48,667 nucleotides of DNA, taken from Cytidiella melzeri. Lineage: Eukaryota > Basidiomycota > Agaricomycetes > Polyporales > Irpicaceae. Position 1 is the stretch's first letter, and every line of letters starts with the position of its first letter. Positions 32,193-44,128 of the stretch are shown piece by piece. The stretch covers positions 1-48,667 of the forward strand of contig JABYQR010000326.1 in assembly GCA_022592445.1 (NCBI GenBank), written 5' to 3'. Position numbers and translations under genes: made by a program. The notes under the pieces were generated by a model that saw only the letters and a program-made list of their open reading frames with translations, made no database searches and was not told where the DNA came from.

Positions 32193-33961
32193 CTACAAAG
32201 CGTCTTCGGCAATCTCAAAGCCGGCGGCGTGCAGCAGGGTGGCGAACTAGCGAAACGCCTGGGCTTGAATGCGTCGCAACGTAGATTGCAAAGAACGTTA
32301 CGTACCTGCACCTTTGCAATTGACTTCACTTGGTGGAAATCGTAGCCTTCTCGGTCGCTAAGATCCCCTGACAACGCGAGAGCATGACACATAAGAAGAA
32401 AAGGAAAAGAAGACAGATTGTTCGATTACGAACCGCTGTTGTGATACATCGGGTCGGCAATGGGCCCTGCGCGCTCGAAAACTTGCGTCGAGGCAAAACC
32501 TAGCTGGTAGAAGCTCTGTCATGGAAGTGGCAAAGATCAGTGGTTTTGGAGTGTCAGCTACGCCAATCTCAACTCACCTGATGATCGCTGCAACACGCGG
32601 GTGTGAAGCCCACGGTGAGCTCCGGACTATAGATCGCAGACAGGTTTGCCACCAGTTGCGTCACCTCTGGCGTGCCAATGCTGACCAAGTCATCAGACGA
32701 GTGGTGAGCAGAATGAAAAGGGGCTCACACATCGGGCAGCCCAAGCTGCGGGGGCTCGCCAGCTTTGTGGTACGCAAGCATGTCTGCCTGTATCATAAGA
32801 GTGAGATCTGCGTCCGCCGCATGTAATTCACCTGTCGAATCACAACGTCAGCATTGTTGGACAGCAATGCGTCACAACAGCATACCAGCATAGGCGCGAG
32901 AGCCGAGCAGCCCTTGCTCCTCTCCTGCGAAAGCACACAGTTGCACGTTCTTCTTGAAAGTAATCCCCTTCTTCCCAATCGTACGAGCGATGGCTAGGAC
33001 AGCGATGGTGCCGCTTCCATCATCATCACCTCCAGGGGCGCGGGTACTGCCAAACGAGCCTCGGCTGTCGTAGTGGGCGCTCAAAAGCACAGTCTCGTTG
33101 GTGGGAACGGTCGAAGGGTAAGAGCTGAGAAGCAATCAGACGGCGCCATCGCTATATCGTCGAAACGTACCATATGACGTTAGGACTGAACCCGCTCAGG
33201 AAGGGCTTGAGCTCGCAGCTCGCGCCTGTTTCCTCAATTCTGTCTTTGAGCCAGTCAGCGGCCGCAAGCGCACCATCAGAGAATGAATGGCGAGACACGA
33301 TGCTCGAGTTCTTGTCTTCTCCTGTCAGATATTCGATATCTTTCTTCATTTGCGGAATGGACAACGCGTCCACCAGCGATGCAATGGTGGAATTGTACTT
33401 GACGCTATCGAGAAGCTCTTGAACGCGTTTGACGGCCTTTTCCGGCACAGGAAGAAAAGCCAAAGGTTTGTCTGGCAAGAGTGTCGACTTCCAGAACCGT
33501 GGGAGTCGCATATCAACAGTCTGTGCCAGAGTACGCTCCATGCGAAGCAGTGCACTGTGTTCACCATGTTGGAGAACCTCCAAGTACTGCGTGTGGTCTT
33601 GGAGTGTTTGCTGGCCGTCATACGTGCCGTCGGGCTGTACACTCTCGAGTATACGGTGAAACACGTCGGCGAAGTCGGTATTCGCATCTGACGCGACTGA
33701 GGCATCTAGGGAGGCGGTATCGCGCTCGAACCACACAAGTTGAAAAAGACCACGCTCGTCCTGTTCAATAGTAACAGCATCTTGTGTTGAGAATGCATTG
33801 CTAGCAAGGACGTCGCAATTCGTGTCATATGTGCCGAAGAAGTGTGCTTTGCTGGAGGATGATAACCCATAGAACGACAAGCACGGAACTTGATGTAATA
33901 CATCCGCTGGGGCTTGTTGTAGAGTCCAAAGCACGAAGGGCGCGAGATTGGTGACCATCAT
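32193..33961 (-). CDS. M28-family zinc aminopeptidase (477 aa, seven exons)
   Basis: Exons (minus): 33171-33961, 32886-33124, 32729-32831, 32578-32680, 32434-32515, 32306-32367, 32193-32246; 1434 nt. The catalytic domain shows the two-zinc site of M28 peptidases in order: SAHYDSRG (His281, Asp283), APGGDDDGSGT (Asp297-299), CAFAGEEQGLLGS (Glu332-333), MIQADMLAYH (Asp) and CCSDHQSF (His). The N-terminal ~260 residues are a prodomain-like region with DGALAAADWLKDRIE just before the catalytic part. Secreted fungal M28 enzymes remove N-terminal residues from peptides. The N terminus (MMVTNLAPFVLWTLQQAPA) is only weakly signal-peptide-like, so localisation is open, or an upstream exon is missing. 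Two introns use slightly unusual lengths (46 and 48 nt) and one a GTTCGT donor. Confidence 0.9.
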
Positions 33962-35373
33962 GATGAACTTGAAGTAGTCTGCGAATTCGAAGTATGCACG
34001 TATGTTGTCAGTGTGCGACTCGGATAAGCCATGAATGAACGTTTACGTTTACCTTTGGTACGCGTTACGCAGCTAGTGTTTGAGATTATGATATATGCGT
34101 ACTGGTGTAAGTTACTGAAGTCGATTCAGAGAGGTAGCATGACATACCTCCCAACATCAACCTCGGTAGTACTTACTCACTCGTGATAGCAAGCTTATAT
34201 TAAGTGGACTGGGTAGCCGGCGTGAAGCGGCATTGTCTGACGGAGTTCAAAATACTCGATCATTATTCGTTACTTACATGATAAAGCCATTTATGTAATG
34301 AATTATAAATATCTAAGCTCCGTCCGTACGAGATTTTAAAATGGATTCGGCCCCCGAAAGACCACTCAATGAGTAGCTCGAGTTATCAACAACTTGCTCA
34401 ACGCTCAGGGACTCATCTCATGCATTCTATTGAGCCATATTTCCCTTCCAGTGCGCCTTTCATTGGCCGAGACGGACGACATAACCAGTGGGTGTGAACG
34501 CTGTTTCCAAAAGTTCCTCACGATACTGGTGTCAGCTGCTGAGTCAACATCAGATCTATAAACAGCAGTAAGGATTCGGTCGGACTACTTCCAGGTTTAC
34601 ACAGGAATTGCAACATCGCTCCGGCAAGCCTTTCGTCGAGTTTGGCGGCGCTGTGTTGGCGGTGATTCCTTGAGCCTGCATGACCTACACAATGCACCCA
34701 CTGACAAGCTTGATCATCAACAAGGGTACCAGAGATCCGTAAAGTCGTGGGTGCGTAACTGCTGCTCAGACTTACCTCTTTTGATTGACAAACAACTGCG
34801 CAGTGCATGGTCCCCTCATTCCCGGAGGCCTTCCGATACGATGAGGCTGGGTTGCACATGTGCAGCATGCATGCATGGCAAGTAGTAAGTTACTTGCCAG
34901 GGAAGCAGTTTTGCAATCTCTATCGTCGAAAACCACTTTCGATGAAAGTGGCGCTTGAAAGGGAAGCGTGATTGTAGATTATTGGGTGAGAACAACGAAA
35001 GTTAAGTACTTCACCTGTGCACGCAAGATGGAGATGTCCATCGCTCATGAGGCCACTTTTGATCCTTCTGCTGACCTAAGTTATCGTTTTGACTGAAGTA
35101 CTGATGCCCAGTTGTTATTATACTCGCAGAGACTAAGTTCTCCTTCCTCAGTATATATCTCTGTCACGCTGTTCCACCACTCAAACCAACCACATCCCGT
35201 CTCGTCTTCGTCAAGGATGGACACAGACATATTCCATTCCAGGTACGATGCACGTTTTCTCAGCGAGTCTTTCGTCGACCTGATATTCCCTGCGAAGGCC
35301 TCAGGCCCTCCAAGATCAGTCAAATGCGCCGGAAAACACCCCGAGCAAGACCGCATGCCATTCCAATGTCATC
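33962..35373. other. Divergent intergenic region between M28 peptidase and A-T-R reductase
   Basis: 1.4 kb with AT-rich patches near 34260-34340. It should contain both promoters. A TATA-like GTATATATC lies at 35151-35159, 215 bp before the reductase ATG. No gene recognised. Confidence 0.45.
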
Positions 35374-38300
35374 ATGACTCAGAGCCTGGCACCGGATTCT
35401 ACCCCGGTTTACGAATATATACTATCTGCAGCGGTTGAGAACCTGGACAACGACGTTATACTCGTTCTACAAGACTCGGGACCAGAGCACGAAGCAAAAT
35501 TGACCGCCATCACCTGGCGTTACCTTATCACTGCTGCGCATTCTCGAGCCGCAGAGCTCGTTAGTTTGACCGGCGCCTCACCTCGACACCTTGGCGATGC
35601 GCCATTTTCCGTTGGCCTTCTTGCGCAGAGTGGCTATCCATATCTTGTAACGTGGTTGGCGTTGCTGGTGTTACGATGGACGGTAAGCCGAAATCTTCAT
35701 CAAGCTCAAAATGTGACATGACTGAACCATACGTTCCTACAGGTGGTTCTCATATCCCCGCAAAACTCATCGGAAGCGGTGCTGCATCTCCTCAAGTCTG
35801 CGAACGCAACGTACCTATTGCTCGACAAGGCTTTTGAAACTCGGTACAAGGATTTGCCCCTGGAATCCACCAAGCTCGCTGTCCTTCCCGATTTCAAGCT
35901 GGAAAATCTCCAATTAGAAAATCCAACACAAGTCGAAGCTCTCCTCCGGCACATTGCACTGGTCAAACAGGGGGTCAACGTTGATGCGCTACGGAAGGAA
36001 GCACGCAATATTTGCACGTACATGCATACATCAGGGTCCACAGGTGCAGGTCACAGCTGAGCGCACTCGAAACAAAGCTAATGTACTCTGCATCTCAGGA
36101 CACCCAAAAGTCATTGCGTGGTCGCACGACTTTATCAACAGCAAGACGAAGCAAAATGCGGATGAATATCCGCATGGAAAGGGGAGAGTGATGTATACCC
36201 CGTTCCCAATATACCACGTATGTTCCTGCATTCACGGTCTCTTATCTATTTCTTACTTGATTCATCTAGGCAGCAGGTATCCTTATGGTAACGGCGCTTT
36301 ACCATGCTGCTCGGCTCATGTCTCTGAACCGTCGTTTTTCAGTGCTTAGATGTTATCGCTGGCTACGGAGGCATCAACACGCTGGTCGAGCCCAATTTAG
36401 TTGCTTCTCCCGATTCTGTACTACGGCATATCCGAATACTCAAGGACAGAAAGCCAGACATTTTCGTCGTCCCGAGTCTATTGGAAGACGTTGTAGATAC
36501 GTTAGGGATCGAGGAAGCATTGGTGTGTTATCGCTCACAATTCGATTACTCGAGGGCTGACCCACTTTTCAGGAGTACTTGAGAATACCGAATACGGTTT
36601 TTCACGGAGGTGCTCCTCTGCGGCGCGATGTAGGCGATAAGCTTGCGCATGGAGGTGTCCGATTGGTAACAGTTGCAGGAACGTAAGTTGCCTGTGACTG
36701 TCACTTTCAACTGACATTGCCGTCTCACTATGTGACCGCCAGCACGGAAACAGGCACTGTCGGCAGGTTGGTCTATGACTCGGCCATAGAGCCGTCAGAC
36801 TGGCAATACGTAAAGCTTGTCGAGGGTTACACACTCAACTTCACACCAGTCAATGCAGAGCACCCCGATCAAGGCTACACCCTCGTCGTGTCCGTATGTG
36901 CTTTTCATCCTTTCGCCTATGCTCCTAGGCTTACTGCTATCAAGCCTAAAATCATGGCTCCGCCAATAATCAACCATGAAGATCCGCATGGATTCTTGGC
37001 GTCAGACCTATGGATGAGACACCCGGATCCGAGCAAGTCTCATCTGTGGAAAATGGCGGGGCGACTGGATGACATTGTCAGTCACGTGTCCATGCTCGTT
37101 AGCTGGTTACCCTGTCTTACTGAACGCTTGAATCGCAGATCGTACTCAGCAACGGCGAGAAGGCAAACGGGAAACAGCTAGGTGCTACTTGGCCGTCTGA
37201 TACATTATTACGATAATGGCTTATGCTGTTATCCAGAAACCCTTCTTTGCAGTTCGCCGTACGTTTCCCAAGCAGTCGTGTTTGGAGCCGGTCGGTTCCT
37301 GTGCGGCGTCATCCTACGGCCCTCCGCCAAATACGTGTTACCTGTGGACGACGAAGGCGCCAAGCAGGCGTATCTATCGCAAGTTTGGCTTTACATCGAT
37401 ACTCACGTGAACAAGACTGTGCCTCGCCATTCCCGCCTGCTACAGCCCCTCGTTCTTGTCGAAGACCCTGCCCATCCGTTCCAGTACTCGGATAAGGGTA
37501 CAGTCAAGAAGCAGACCACTCTAGCTCTCTACCACGAACAGATCGAGCAGGCTTACCAGACAGTCGAGCAGGGCCAATCTCCCAGCGTCACAAACCCGCC
37601 GTCGCCGTCGTTCGACAATGTCACTGTCTTTACCGGACTCGTCCGGAGCCAAGTGTCTGAGTGTCTTGAGCGGACTATCGGTGACGACGATGATTTCTTC
37701 AACGCTGGCCTAGACTCGCTCCTAGCGGTGAAGCTGCGTTTTTCGATCATTTCAGCACTGAAAGAAGCGAACGTGTCAGAGGTCGTCCCACACAATGTTA
37801 TATACGTGCACCCGACTACGACTAGTTTGGCTCACTACCTCTGGTCCCTCATCGATGTATCCCACAAGGCCTACAAAAGCGCAAACGTTTCCTCGACCCA
37901 CTGTAACGAAGCTGCGACCGCGACCATGATCGAAGAAACCGTGGCCAGGTTAACGTCTTCCTTCCCAGATCGTACCCAGACATGTGTTCATGACCAGGAG
38001 GGCGAAGTGTACGTTGTGACGGGAACGACGGGGTCGCTCGGTAGTGCATTCCTCTCACTGCTTCTTCAGCAGCCACAAGATCAAATCAGGAAAGTGTACT
38101 GCTTGAACAGGAAGAGTAGCAAAGCTATGACAATGCGGAGACATGAGATATCTTTCGAAGAAAGAGGGTTGGACTTTGGGAGCTTGAAGGATGCGGTCGA
38201 GAACGGGAGAGCCGTGCTCGTCGAGACGGACGTGACGAAGAAGAGGATAGGTATAAGTGTTGAGTTGTTCGCCGAGGTGAGTGAAGTTCCTATTGTCCTA

Positions 38301-39265
38301 AAATTGGGCGCTGATGGGATATCCCGTTGTGACATAGATGGCAGCACAGGCTACACACATTGTCCACAATGCATGGCCTGTCACATTTACGTACCACTTC
38401 CAGTCGTTTATACCCCATCTAGACGGGCTTCGTACTCTCATCGACCTTGCCCTCGCCTCTCCCCGTTCCGTCCCCCCTCACTTTACGTTCATCTCGTCGA
38501 TAGCGGTGGCCAGCCGTCTCCCAACGCCATCGAACGATGCTGTTATCCCAGAACTTCCCTTGACCTCAGTTTCCCACGTCGTCCAACATGGCTACGCTCT
38601 GTCAAAGTACGCCGCAGAGCAGATCTTGGAGGAAGCGACTTCTGCTACCCCGCTCCGAGCTTCCATCGTGCGTAGTGGCCAGATAGCCGGGTCTTTGTCT
38701 ACCGGTGCGTGGAATAGCAATGAGTATATGCCAGGTATCTTGCGCGCATGTGTGCGCTCAGGCAAAGTGCCGGAAGACCTCTTCTCCGTCGTAAGTAGCT
38801 TCACTTATTTTCATCCGTACCCTTGCCGATCCACGGATTTTATCACAATTGTAGCCCCTTCGTTGGCTCCCACTCGAACACGCGTCAAAGGTCGTTTACG
38901 CCATCACACAAGCTCACGGGTCCTCCTCCTCTGCTTCATTGACAATCTACGGCTTCGAAAACACCAGACCTGTCGAGTGGTCCTCGATCGTGTCTTCCCT
39001 GTTCACCCTGTACCCTGCATTGCAAAAAGTCCCTACACTCGAATGGTTCCATTCCGTCCGTGCTCTTCAGGAAGGCAAAGAAGGAATCATCGACAGTGCG
39101 CTGCTCGACTACATCGAGGACTTCATGTGGAGGAAACCAATGCCGAGACTCGCGACTGCAAATGTCGAGGCCATCTCTCCGGAGGTGGCAGATCTCGTCG
39201 ACTTTGATTTTGCTACGAACGAGGCGGTGGTGGAAAAGTATATTAGTTACGCTGTGCATGCGTGA
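35374..39265 (+). CDS. Adenylation-thiolation-reductase enzyme (NRPS-like carboxylic acid reductase, 1088 aa, 12 exons)
   Basis: Exons 35374-35682, 35743-36043, 36099-36217, 36270-36287 (18 nt, tentative), 36343-36522, 36573-36682, 36743-36893, 36945-37076, 37139-37181, 37237-38276, 38338-38790, 38855-39265. The A domain shows TSGSTGHPKVI (~199-209), TETGTVG (~346), KMAGRLDD (~440) and a C-terminal KGTVKKQT. The thiolation motif DFFNAGLDSLLAVKLR has its phosphopantetheine Ser at ~615. The reductase domain has the Rossmann TGTTGSLG (~715), HNAWPVTF and the catalytic GYALSKYA (Tyr ~887, Lys ~891). There is no condensation domain. Such enzymes activate a carboxylic acid as AMP ester, load it as thioester and reduce it with NADPH to an aldehyde or alcohol. 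Substrate unknown; secondary metabolism is likely. The 18-nt exon region is the weakest part: VTALYHAARLM inside the proposed intron also looks coding, so a frameshift is an alternative. Confidence 0.9.
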
Positions 39266-39670
39266 ACACTGGGACGGATGGCCACTTAACAATTCTCGTT
39301 GCTGTATAGTATCTATGTTGACGTGGCATCCCAATCAAGCTCACGTTTGGTCTGCAACAGTTAGTAAATAGCAACACAAATTCAGAATACTTGTGAGGAA
39401 TGAGACGACGTACTCGGAGGACGGATCTGGCTGGCATGTCCAAGAAGTAACGCAAGTTCGTACAACCTAGCCACAGTCACCAAAAACTACAAGCAACATC
39501 ATAATAGCTTATAGAAGCACATCACGGCTGTTGGTTCCAGTCAATAGATATATCGTTAAAGCTTGAGAATCCCTTCAAACTTTCAAGCCCACGTATGCGA
39601 TGCAACAATTACTGATTATTAGGATAATGGGGTGACAAGCTCGTACACATTCCATTGACTTGATCCTAGT
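39266..39670. other. Convergent intergenic region
   Basis: 405 bp between the stops of the reductase and DUF6534 genes; 3' ends only, nothing else seen. Confidence 0.5.
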
Positions 39671-41285
39671 CTAGTATTCAACGAAACCCTCCGAAATCCG
39701 CGTCAGAGGAATCGAGTTTTGACGATGCATGTCATCCGACATCTATTGACGTATCAGCGCTCTAACGAACCCAATTGACAGACAGCCGGGGCGAGGTACT
39801 CACGTCTATCGCTTTCAATTCCCCATGCCGATCACCCACCTCCTGATCTCTCGTCACATGCACCACCGTAGTTTCTACCACCGCAGTAGGCCCTGCAGTA
39901 AAACTACTGAACGGACTGAATCTGACACGGTCGGAGAGTTTGCTGGAGGTGGCGAATCGAAGCGAAGAAGCTACTTCTGGAGGCCTCCCACCGACAGCAA
40001 AACCACCGCTGCTGTGCTCGGTGTCGGTCATGCGGTCAGCCGTGCGCCGAGAGTTGAGGGAAGTCATAAGGGCGTTGAAATACACTTTGGCGAGTAGGGA
40101 AGAACTATGGGGAGAGATATATTTAGAAAAGGATAGCACTTAATGACCGCGAGATATACGCACAAGAACAGATGCATATTAGTGGCGGGTAAGACCTGGA
40201 ACATGATGAGCTCCATGAGCGCACACGTAGCAGTGACCACGCCAGTTTCTACTGTCAATCTAATCAGGCGGTTGATTATGCGTTGGGTATGTCCGAACAT
40301 GTTGCGACGGGCACTGAACAGCTAAATTTGCGTGCATGTGTGTGTCAGCTACGGTGAAAAAGAGACGTAAGGGTAAACGTACAAGGTATAGCATGGTGGC
40401 AGCAATGGTGACATCTACGGCAGCTGCGCCTCCAAGCCAGACGATGGTTCGCCGGTATAAAATGTGCAATTCGGTCACATCTTGGAGTGGTGGAATCTAC
40501 CATAATCACCGGTTGCCGTCAGTCATATTCCACGCGAAATCCAACACAGAGACAGCGGTAGATGATGAGAGTAAGTGAAACACGTACCCCGGCAGTGATG
40601 GAAAGTGCAGCTGAACACTGCATAAGCGCAACGGCGACGATAAATGCAGGGATAATTCGCCATTGGCTGAACCTATAAATCCTCCAGGCGTAGAAGATTT
40701 GAACGCACGCAGCCACTTGCATAGCGCGGAGAGACTCGTTAGCGTCTGTCTAGTCCATATGACTTGACACAGAATTCAGAGACTTACCGATGCCAGTGAT
40801 TGCTGGAATAGCCTCGAACGTCCAATTGAGCTCAAGGAGAGCGAGGGGACGGCCCCAACCCGAGCCGACTGCATACCAACTTTGTGCAGCTACGACGACA
40901 GATTGGAAGATGTCGAAGAGAAACACGACGTATACGGTGATCCTGATAGCAAGATGGTCGCGATGTGTGGACAAGGAGTAGATAACTGCATTGAGAGGCC
41001 ATAGCTAGAATGAGTACCATGTCAAGAATTTGGGCAAGTCAATACAGGACGTACATAATTGCATGATTGAGATCCCGAAGAGCAAAAACGCCACCAGGGC
41101 ACCAGTAAACTGGAAACCACGTCCGTTAAATTACTTGGCGAGGCACGCGATGAGGAAGAAATACCATAGGAGCTAGTCTACACGTGGGATCAGTTTTGGC
41201 AAAGTATATAGTGCTGGCTTGGTGCGGCTTACATCAATAACGTGGCCTCCGACACTGGGACGTCTGGTGAGGATGTAGAGTTCAT
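39671..41285 (-). CDS. DUF6534-type seven-helix membrane protein (363 aa, nine exons, one 13-nt exon)
   Basis: Exons (minus): 41233-41285, 41165-41177 (13 nt), 41055-41109, 40788-40985, 40588-40715, 40383-40496, 40164-40321, 39804-40104, 39671-39742; 1092 nt, frame closed throughout. The microexon supplies the join TLLILAPMFTGALVAFLLFGI that begins helix 1. Further helices: YVVFLFDIFQSVVVAA, AACVQIFYAWRIYRFS, AFIVAVALMQCSAALSI, VWLGGAAAVDVTIAATMLYL, VTATCALMELIMFQV, then the family-typical SLLAKVYFNALMTSLNSRR before a polar tail. The last exon was added because GTGAGT follows IDV's first codons and an in-phase exon ends EGFVEY-stop; reading through would end at 39762. DUF6534 proteins are very abundant in Agaricomycetes; function unknown, located in membranes. 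One intron (40497-40587) is longer than its neighbours at 91 nt. Confidence 0.85.
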
Positions 41286-41745
41286 CTTGCCTGCAGTCCC
41301 TTGCAAAAGGTTGGCAGTTGGGTGAGATAATTGTAGTGAGAGGGTGGAGAATCAGAAGGGAGAGTCTGGAAGTCAAAGACAGACAGCCCTCAAAGAGCGA
41401 CATAAGTATTGCTCAGGCTGTGGGTAGACATGGCACAGCCTCGGAGTATCTAGCTTCCCCCGTTCCCAGGACACTTAGACGACTTCAAAAAATTCGCGCC
41501 TTCTGATGATGCAATCTGTAACGCTTGGTCAATGATATGTTTCTCCAGGTTCTGCGCCCAACTTACCGTACTTGAGACCAGCAATTGCGTGTGAATACTT
41601 ACCAGGTTCGATGTAACGACCAGTGCGCACTTTGACTCACCACTCGATGCTTGTTCATCCTGTGCATTTCGGGGATTACGGACTTGAGTATGTAGTCTGT
41701 TGATAAAACCGAGCGTTTCATGCCAGCGTCGGCGACAACATATTA
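41286..41745. other. Intergenic 5' flank of the DUF6534 gene up to the Harbinger element
   Basis: 460 bp, presumably promoter of the DUF6534 gene. The Harbinger insertion begins 461 bp upstream of its ATG. No other feature seen. Confidence 0.5.
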
Positions 41746-41800
41746 GGGTCGCTCAGAGTTGGCGCAGCCGCGCAGCGCGCAGCTCGCAGCTCAGGCGTCT
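41746..41800 (+). repeat. Left terminal inverted repeat of the Harbinger element
   Basis: Pairs with 43360-43411; the first ~32 bases are identical in inverted orientation. The GC-rich inner part (GCAGCTCGCAG) is itself repetitive. Confidence 0.88.
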
Positions 41801-41958
41801 ACCACCCCAAAGAGGAAGGTGATGTAAGCAGTCACAATCCGTCACGGTCGCATTTGTGGTCGTCGCGGTTGTGTTTCCGCTCACGCTTCGAGTGTATAAT
41901 GTACCCAACAGGTCGTATAATTCAGATGTAGATATCTTAAATACCCAACTTTGATCTA

Positions 41959-43257
41959 TTATAACGCTTTGAAAGCTACCAGCTCGTCAACCAACTGCTG
42001 TCGTTTGTTGTTGTTTTCTGCAAGGATTAACGCTTCTTGAACCTCTCCAACATCTGTTACTTCTTCTTGTCCTGCAAGTGCACCAATAAACCTATCTATG
42101 TTTTTGCCGCCTTCGATGTCGATGCAAAGATTATGTAGAATGATTGTAATTGTGATCCAGCGGCAAGCTTGCAGATGCTCGTGGTTGTTGCGGATTGGGA
42201 CTCGAAGACCTCTCAAGCACTGCCAGCGACCTTTCAGAGCGCCCATACAGTGCTCTGACCGGACACGAAACCCTGCAACAATAGTGTCAAAGAGCTTGTT
42301 GTGTGGATGAAGAGATGCAGGTTTCTTGTGAACAGGAATTGTCCTCTCATTGCAGGAATATGCTGAGTCGGTCCAAGCAAACTCGCCTTCTTCGAAGAAC
42401 CAGTCTGGGTACTTCGCAGCTGCAGTATGCTCAAAGGCACTTGCATCGTGTGCTGAACCAACGAGACCGTGCGAGTAATCCACAATTCGCAATGAACTTG
42501 GAATGTTTCCAATCTGAAGAAACAAAAATGAAAATGCTGAATATTACTATGATCTAACACGTACCTGAACATTAAGTCCATAGTTACACTTCCGAGTGTA
42601 GTACGCATCGCCATTCTGAGCTGGCTTTGAGCTGAGAACTACAATCGTGCCATCATACATTACCCAACCATTACGCCAGGTTCCGCGAAAGCCTAAGTGC
42701 TCATCCATCCACTCCTTCTCCTTCTCCTTCTCGCCAGGTGTCAGCCTTCGCACAAAGAGATCGTGAAGAGACTCAATGGCCTCAAAGCAACGTTGCGTAT
42801 ACGCCACTACCAAACCCTCCGAAATTCCTGCCACTCTTGCAATATCCTCCAACGACGCTCCATTGCCATACCGCCCTAAGCGATAAAGCGTAACAGCTAG
42901 CTGCTGCTCGACAGGTGCCTGCGGATTGTTTGACTGGTTGGTGAAAACAGGATGATCATCGATTAAGTTCAGAAGTGTCTGGAAAACCTCTGGAGACACG
43001 CGAAGCATGTTCTGGAAGCGATCATGGGTGTGAGGACTTTGAGCATACTCCCATGCAAGGTGCAAGTTCGGGACCTTGAGGACAGGAGGTCGTGCACGAA
43101 GATAGCGTGCTTGCATGATGCCAGCAAGAATGCCAACATCAACCTGAAGCTGCATGAGAGCTTCTTCAAGGTTATCAGAAGGATCAATAATATCTTGAAG
43201 CAGCATGCTTCGAAGATATGCTCGAGTGAGCTCTGTGCAATAGGGAATGTAGGGCAT
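41959..43257 (-). CDS. Harbinger (HARBI1-like) DDE transposase (415 aa, two exons)
   Basis: Exons (minus): 42565-43257 and 41959-42513, with a 51-nt GT-AG intron (GTACGT...TTCAG) in phase 0. The N-terminal ~140 residues are helical with an HTH-like ASLEDIARVAGISEGLVVAY. The DDE_Tnp_4 catalytic core follows: MYDGTIVVL (Asp ~204), FAWTDSAYS (Asp ~277) and FRVRSEHCMGALKGRW (Glu ~315), then LQACRWITITIILHNLCID, a typical Harbinger ending. All three catalytic residues are present and the frame is open, so this copy may still be functional. It would cut at the TIRs of its own element and of related MITEs such as the fragment at 9028-9131. Confidence 0.93.
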
Positions 43258-43359
43258 CGAGGAAAGCAGGTCAAAGAAGCATCAATTACGGTCGCGCTCG
43301 TCTGCGTTACATCTCCATGACTACCTAATCCGGTAAGCGCCCGTCGGACCGGTCCCATA

Positions 43360-43411
43360 GCCGGCGCTGCGAACTGCGAGCTGCGCGGCTGCGCCAACTC
43401 TGAGCGACCCT
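43360..43411 (-). repeat. Right terminal inverted repeat of the Harbinger element
   Basis: Inverted copy of 41746-41800, ending GAGCGACCCT, followed by ATT. The pairing with the left end defines the element boundaries. Confidence 0.88.
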
Positions 43412-43414
43412 ATT

Positions 43415-44128
43415 GACAGATCGTGTGTCAGCGCTGCGGCTCGGGAATGACGGGAACATTGTGCGACGGCTGAGACAATGATGCTATGATGCACAGTTTG
43501 TTTGCCAGCGTGTGACATGTTCATGCAGTGGTATGTACTCTGGGTGTACAGGTCTGAGGTGAATGGAAATATCGAGTACACCGAGCCCGACGCGCTTATG
43601 CGTCGCGTCCAACTACGTCAAATAATCAGCTAGGCATTCCGAAATGTAAGGGGCGAGGTCCACCATGGTACAGTTCTCTGATAGCGAAGCTCTTACTTGA
43701 GTCGCCGTCTTCAGGTTGGTGGCCTGACGGTGACGGTGTAACTGAGGAACTCAGGCTTCAACACACTTTCGCGCCGCATCATCGGAGTCAATGTAATGTG
43801 TAATCTTCTGAAGTCAGATCAACACGATTACTGATACTTTCATGGTCCGATAAGTAGAATTTAGGCGCAGATCTAATCAAGCTAAGTGGGCACAAGCGCG
43901 CGAGTAAGTTCGTTCTCTTCTCATGCAACGTCTTATAATCACAGCTATGAGTACAATGTAGTCGCTTCCACGCTGAGCTGCATCGTTTGGTTTTCGCGCT
44001 GAACATCTATTCTGCATTCTCTGCAGATAGCTTCTCACTATTTACCGAATACTGCAAGGCTGGTAGCCTCACCGCGATGGTCATCTCAACGTGACACAGC
44101 TCAGATTCAACCCTTTGCACTTCGAGCA
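43415..44128. other. Intergenic between Harbinger and LINE
   Basis: 714 bp without a recognised gene. It may contain the 5' UTR of the LINE, which normally has an internal promoter. Confidence 0.4.

Larger units (their letters stand above)
41746..43411. mobile_element. Complete PIF/Harbinger DNA transposon (1,666 bp)
   Basis: Terminal inverted repeats start AGGGTCGCTCAGAGTTGGCG on the left and mirror this on the right, identical for ~32 bp and similar for ~50. The trinucleotide ATT flanks both ends (41743-41745 and 43412-43414) and fits a 3-bp target duplication, although the family usually duplicates TWA. A single transposase gene lies inside on the minus strand. The Myb/SANT-type second gene of many Harbinger elements is absent from this copy. 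Confidence 0.88.

Noticed and set aside
39762..39803. Read-through stop at 39762 as the end of the DUF6534 gene
   Set aside because: GTGAGT at 39803 with an in-phase acceptor and a further 24-codon exon gives a better ending, although both remain possible.
41743..41750. TTAGGG resembling a telomere repeat
   Set aside because: Single occurrence formed by the Harbinger end and its flank.
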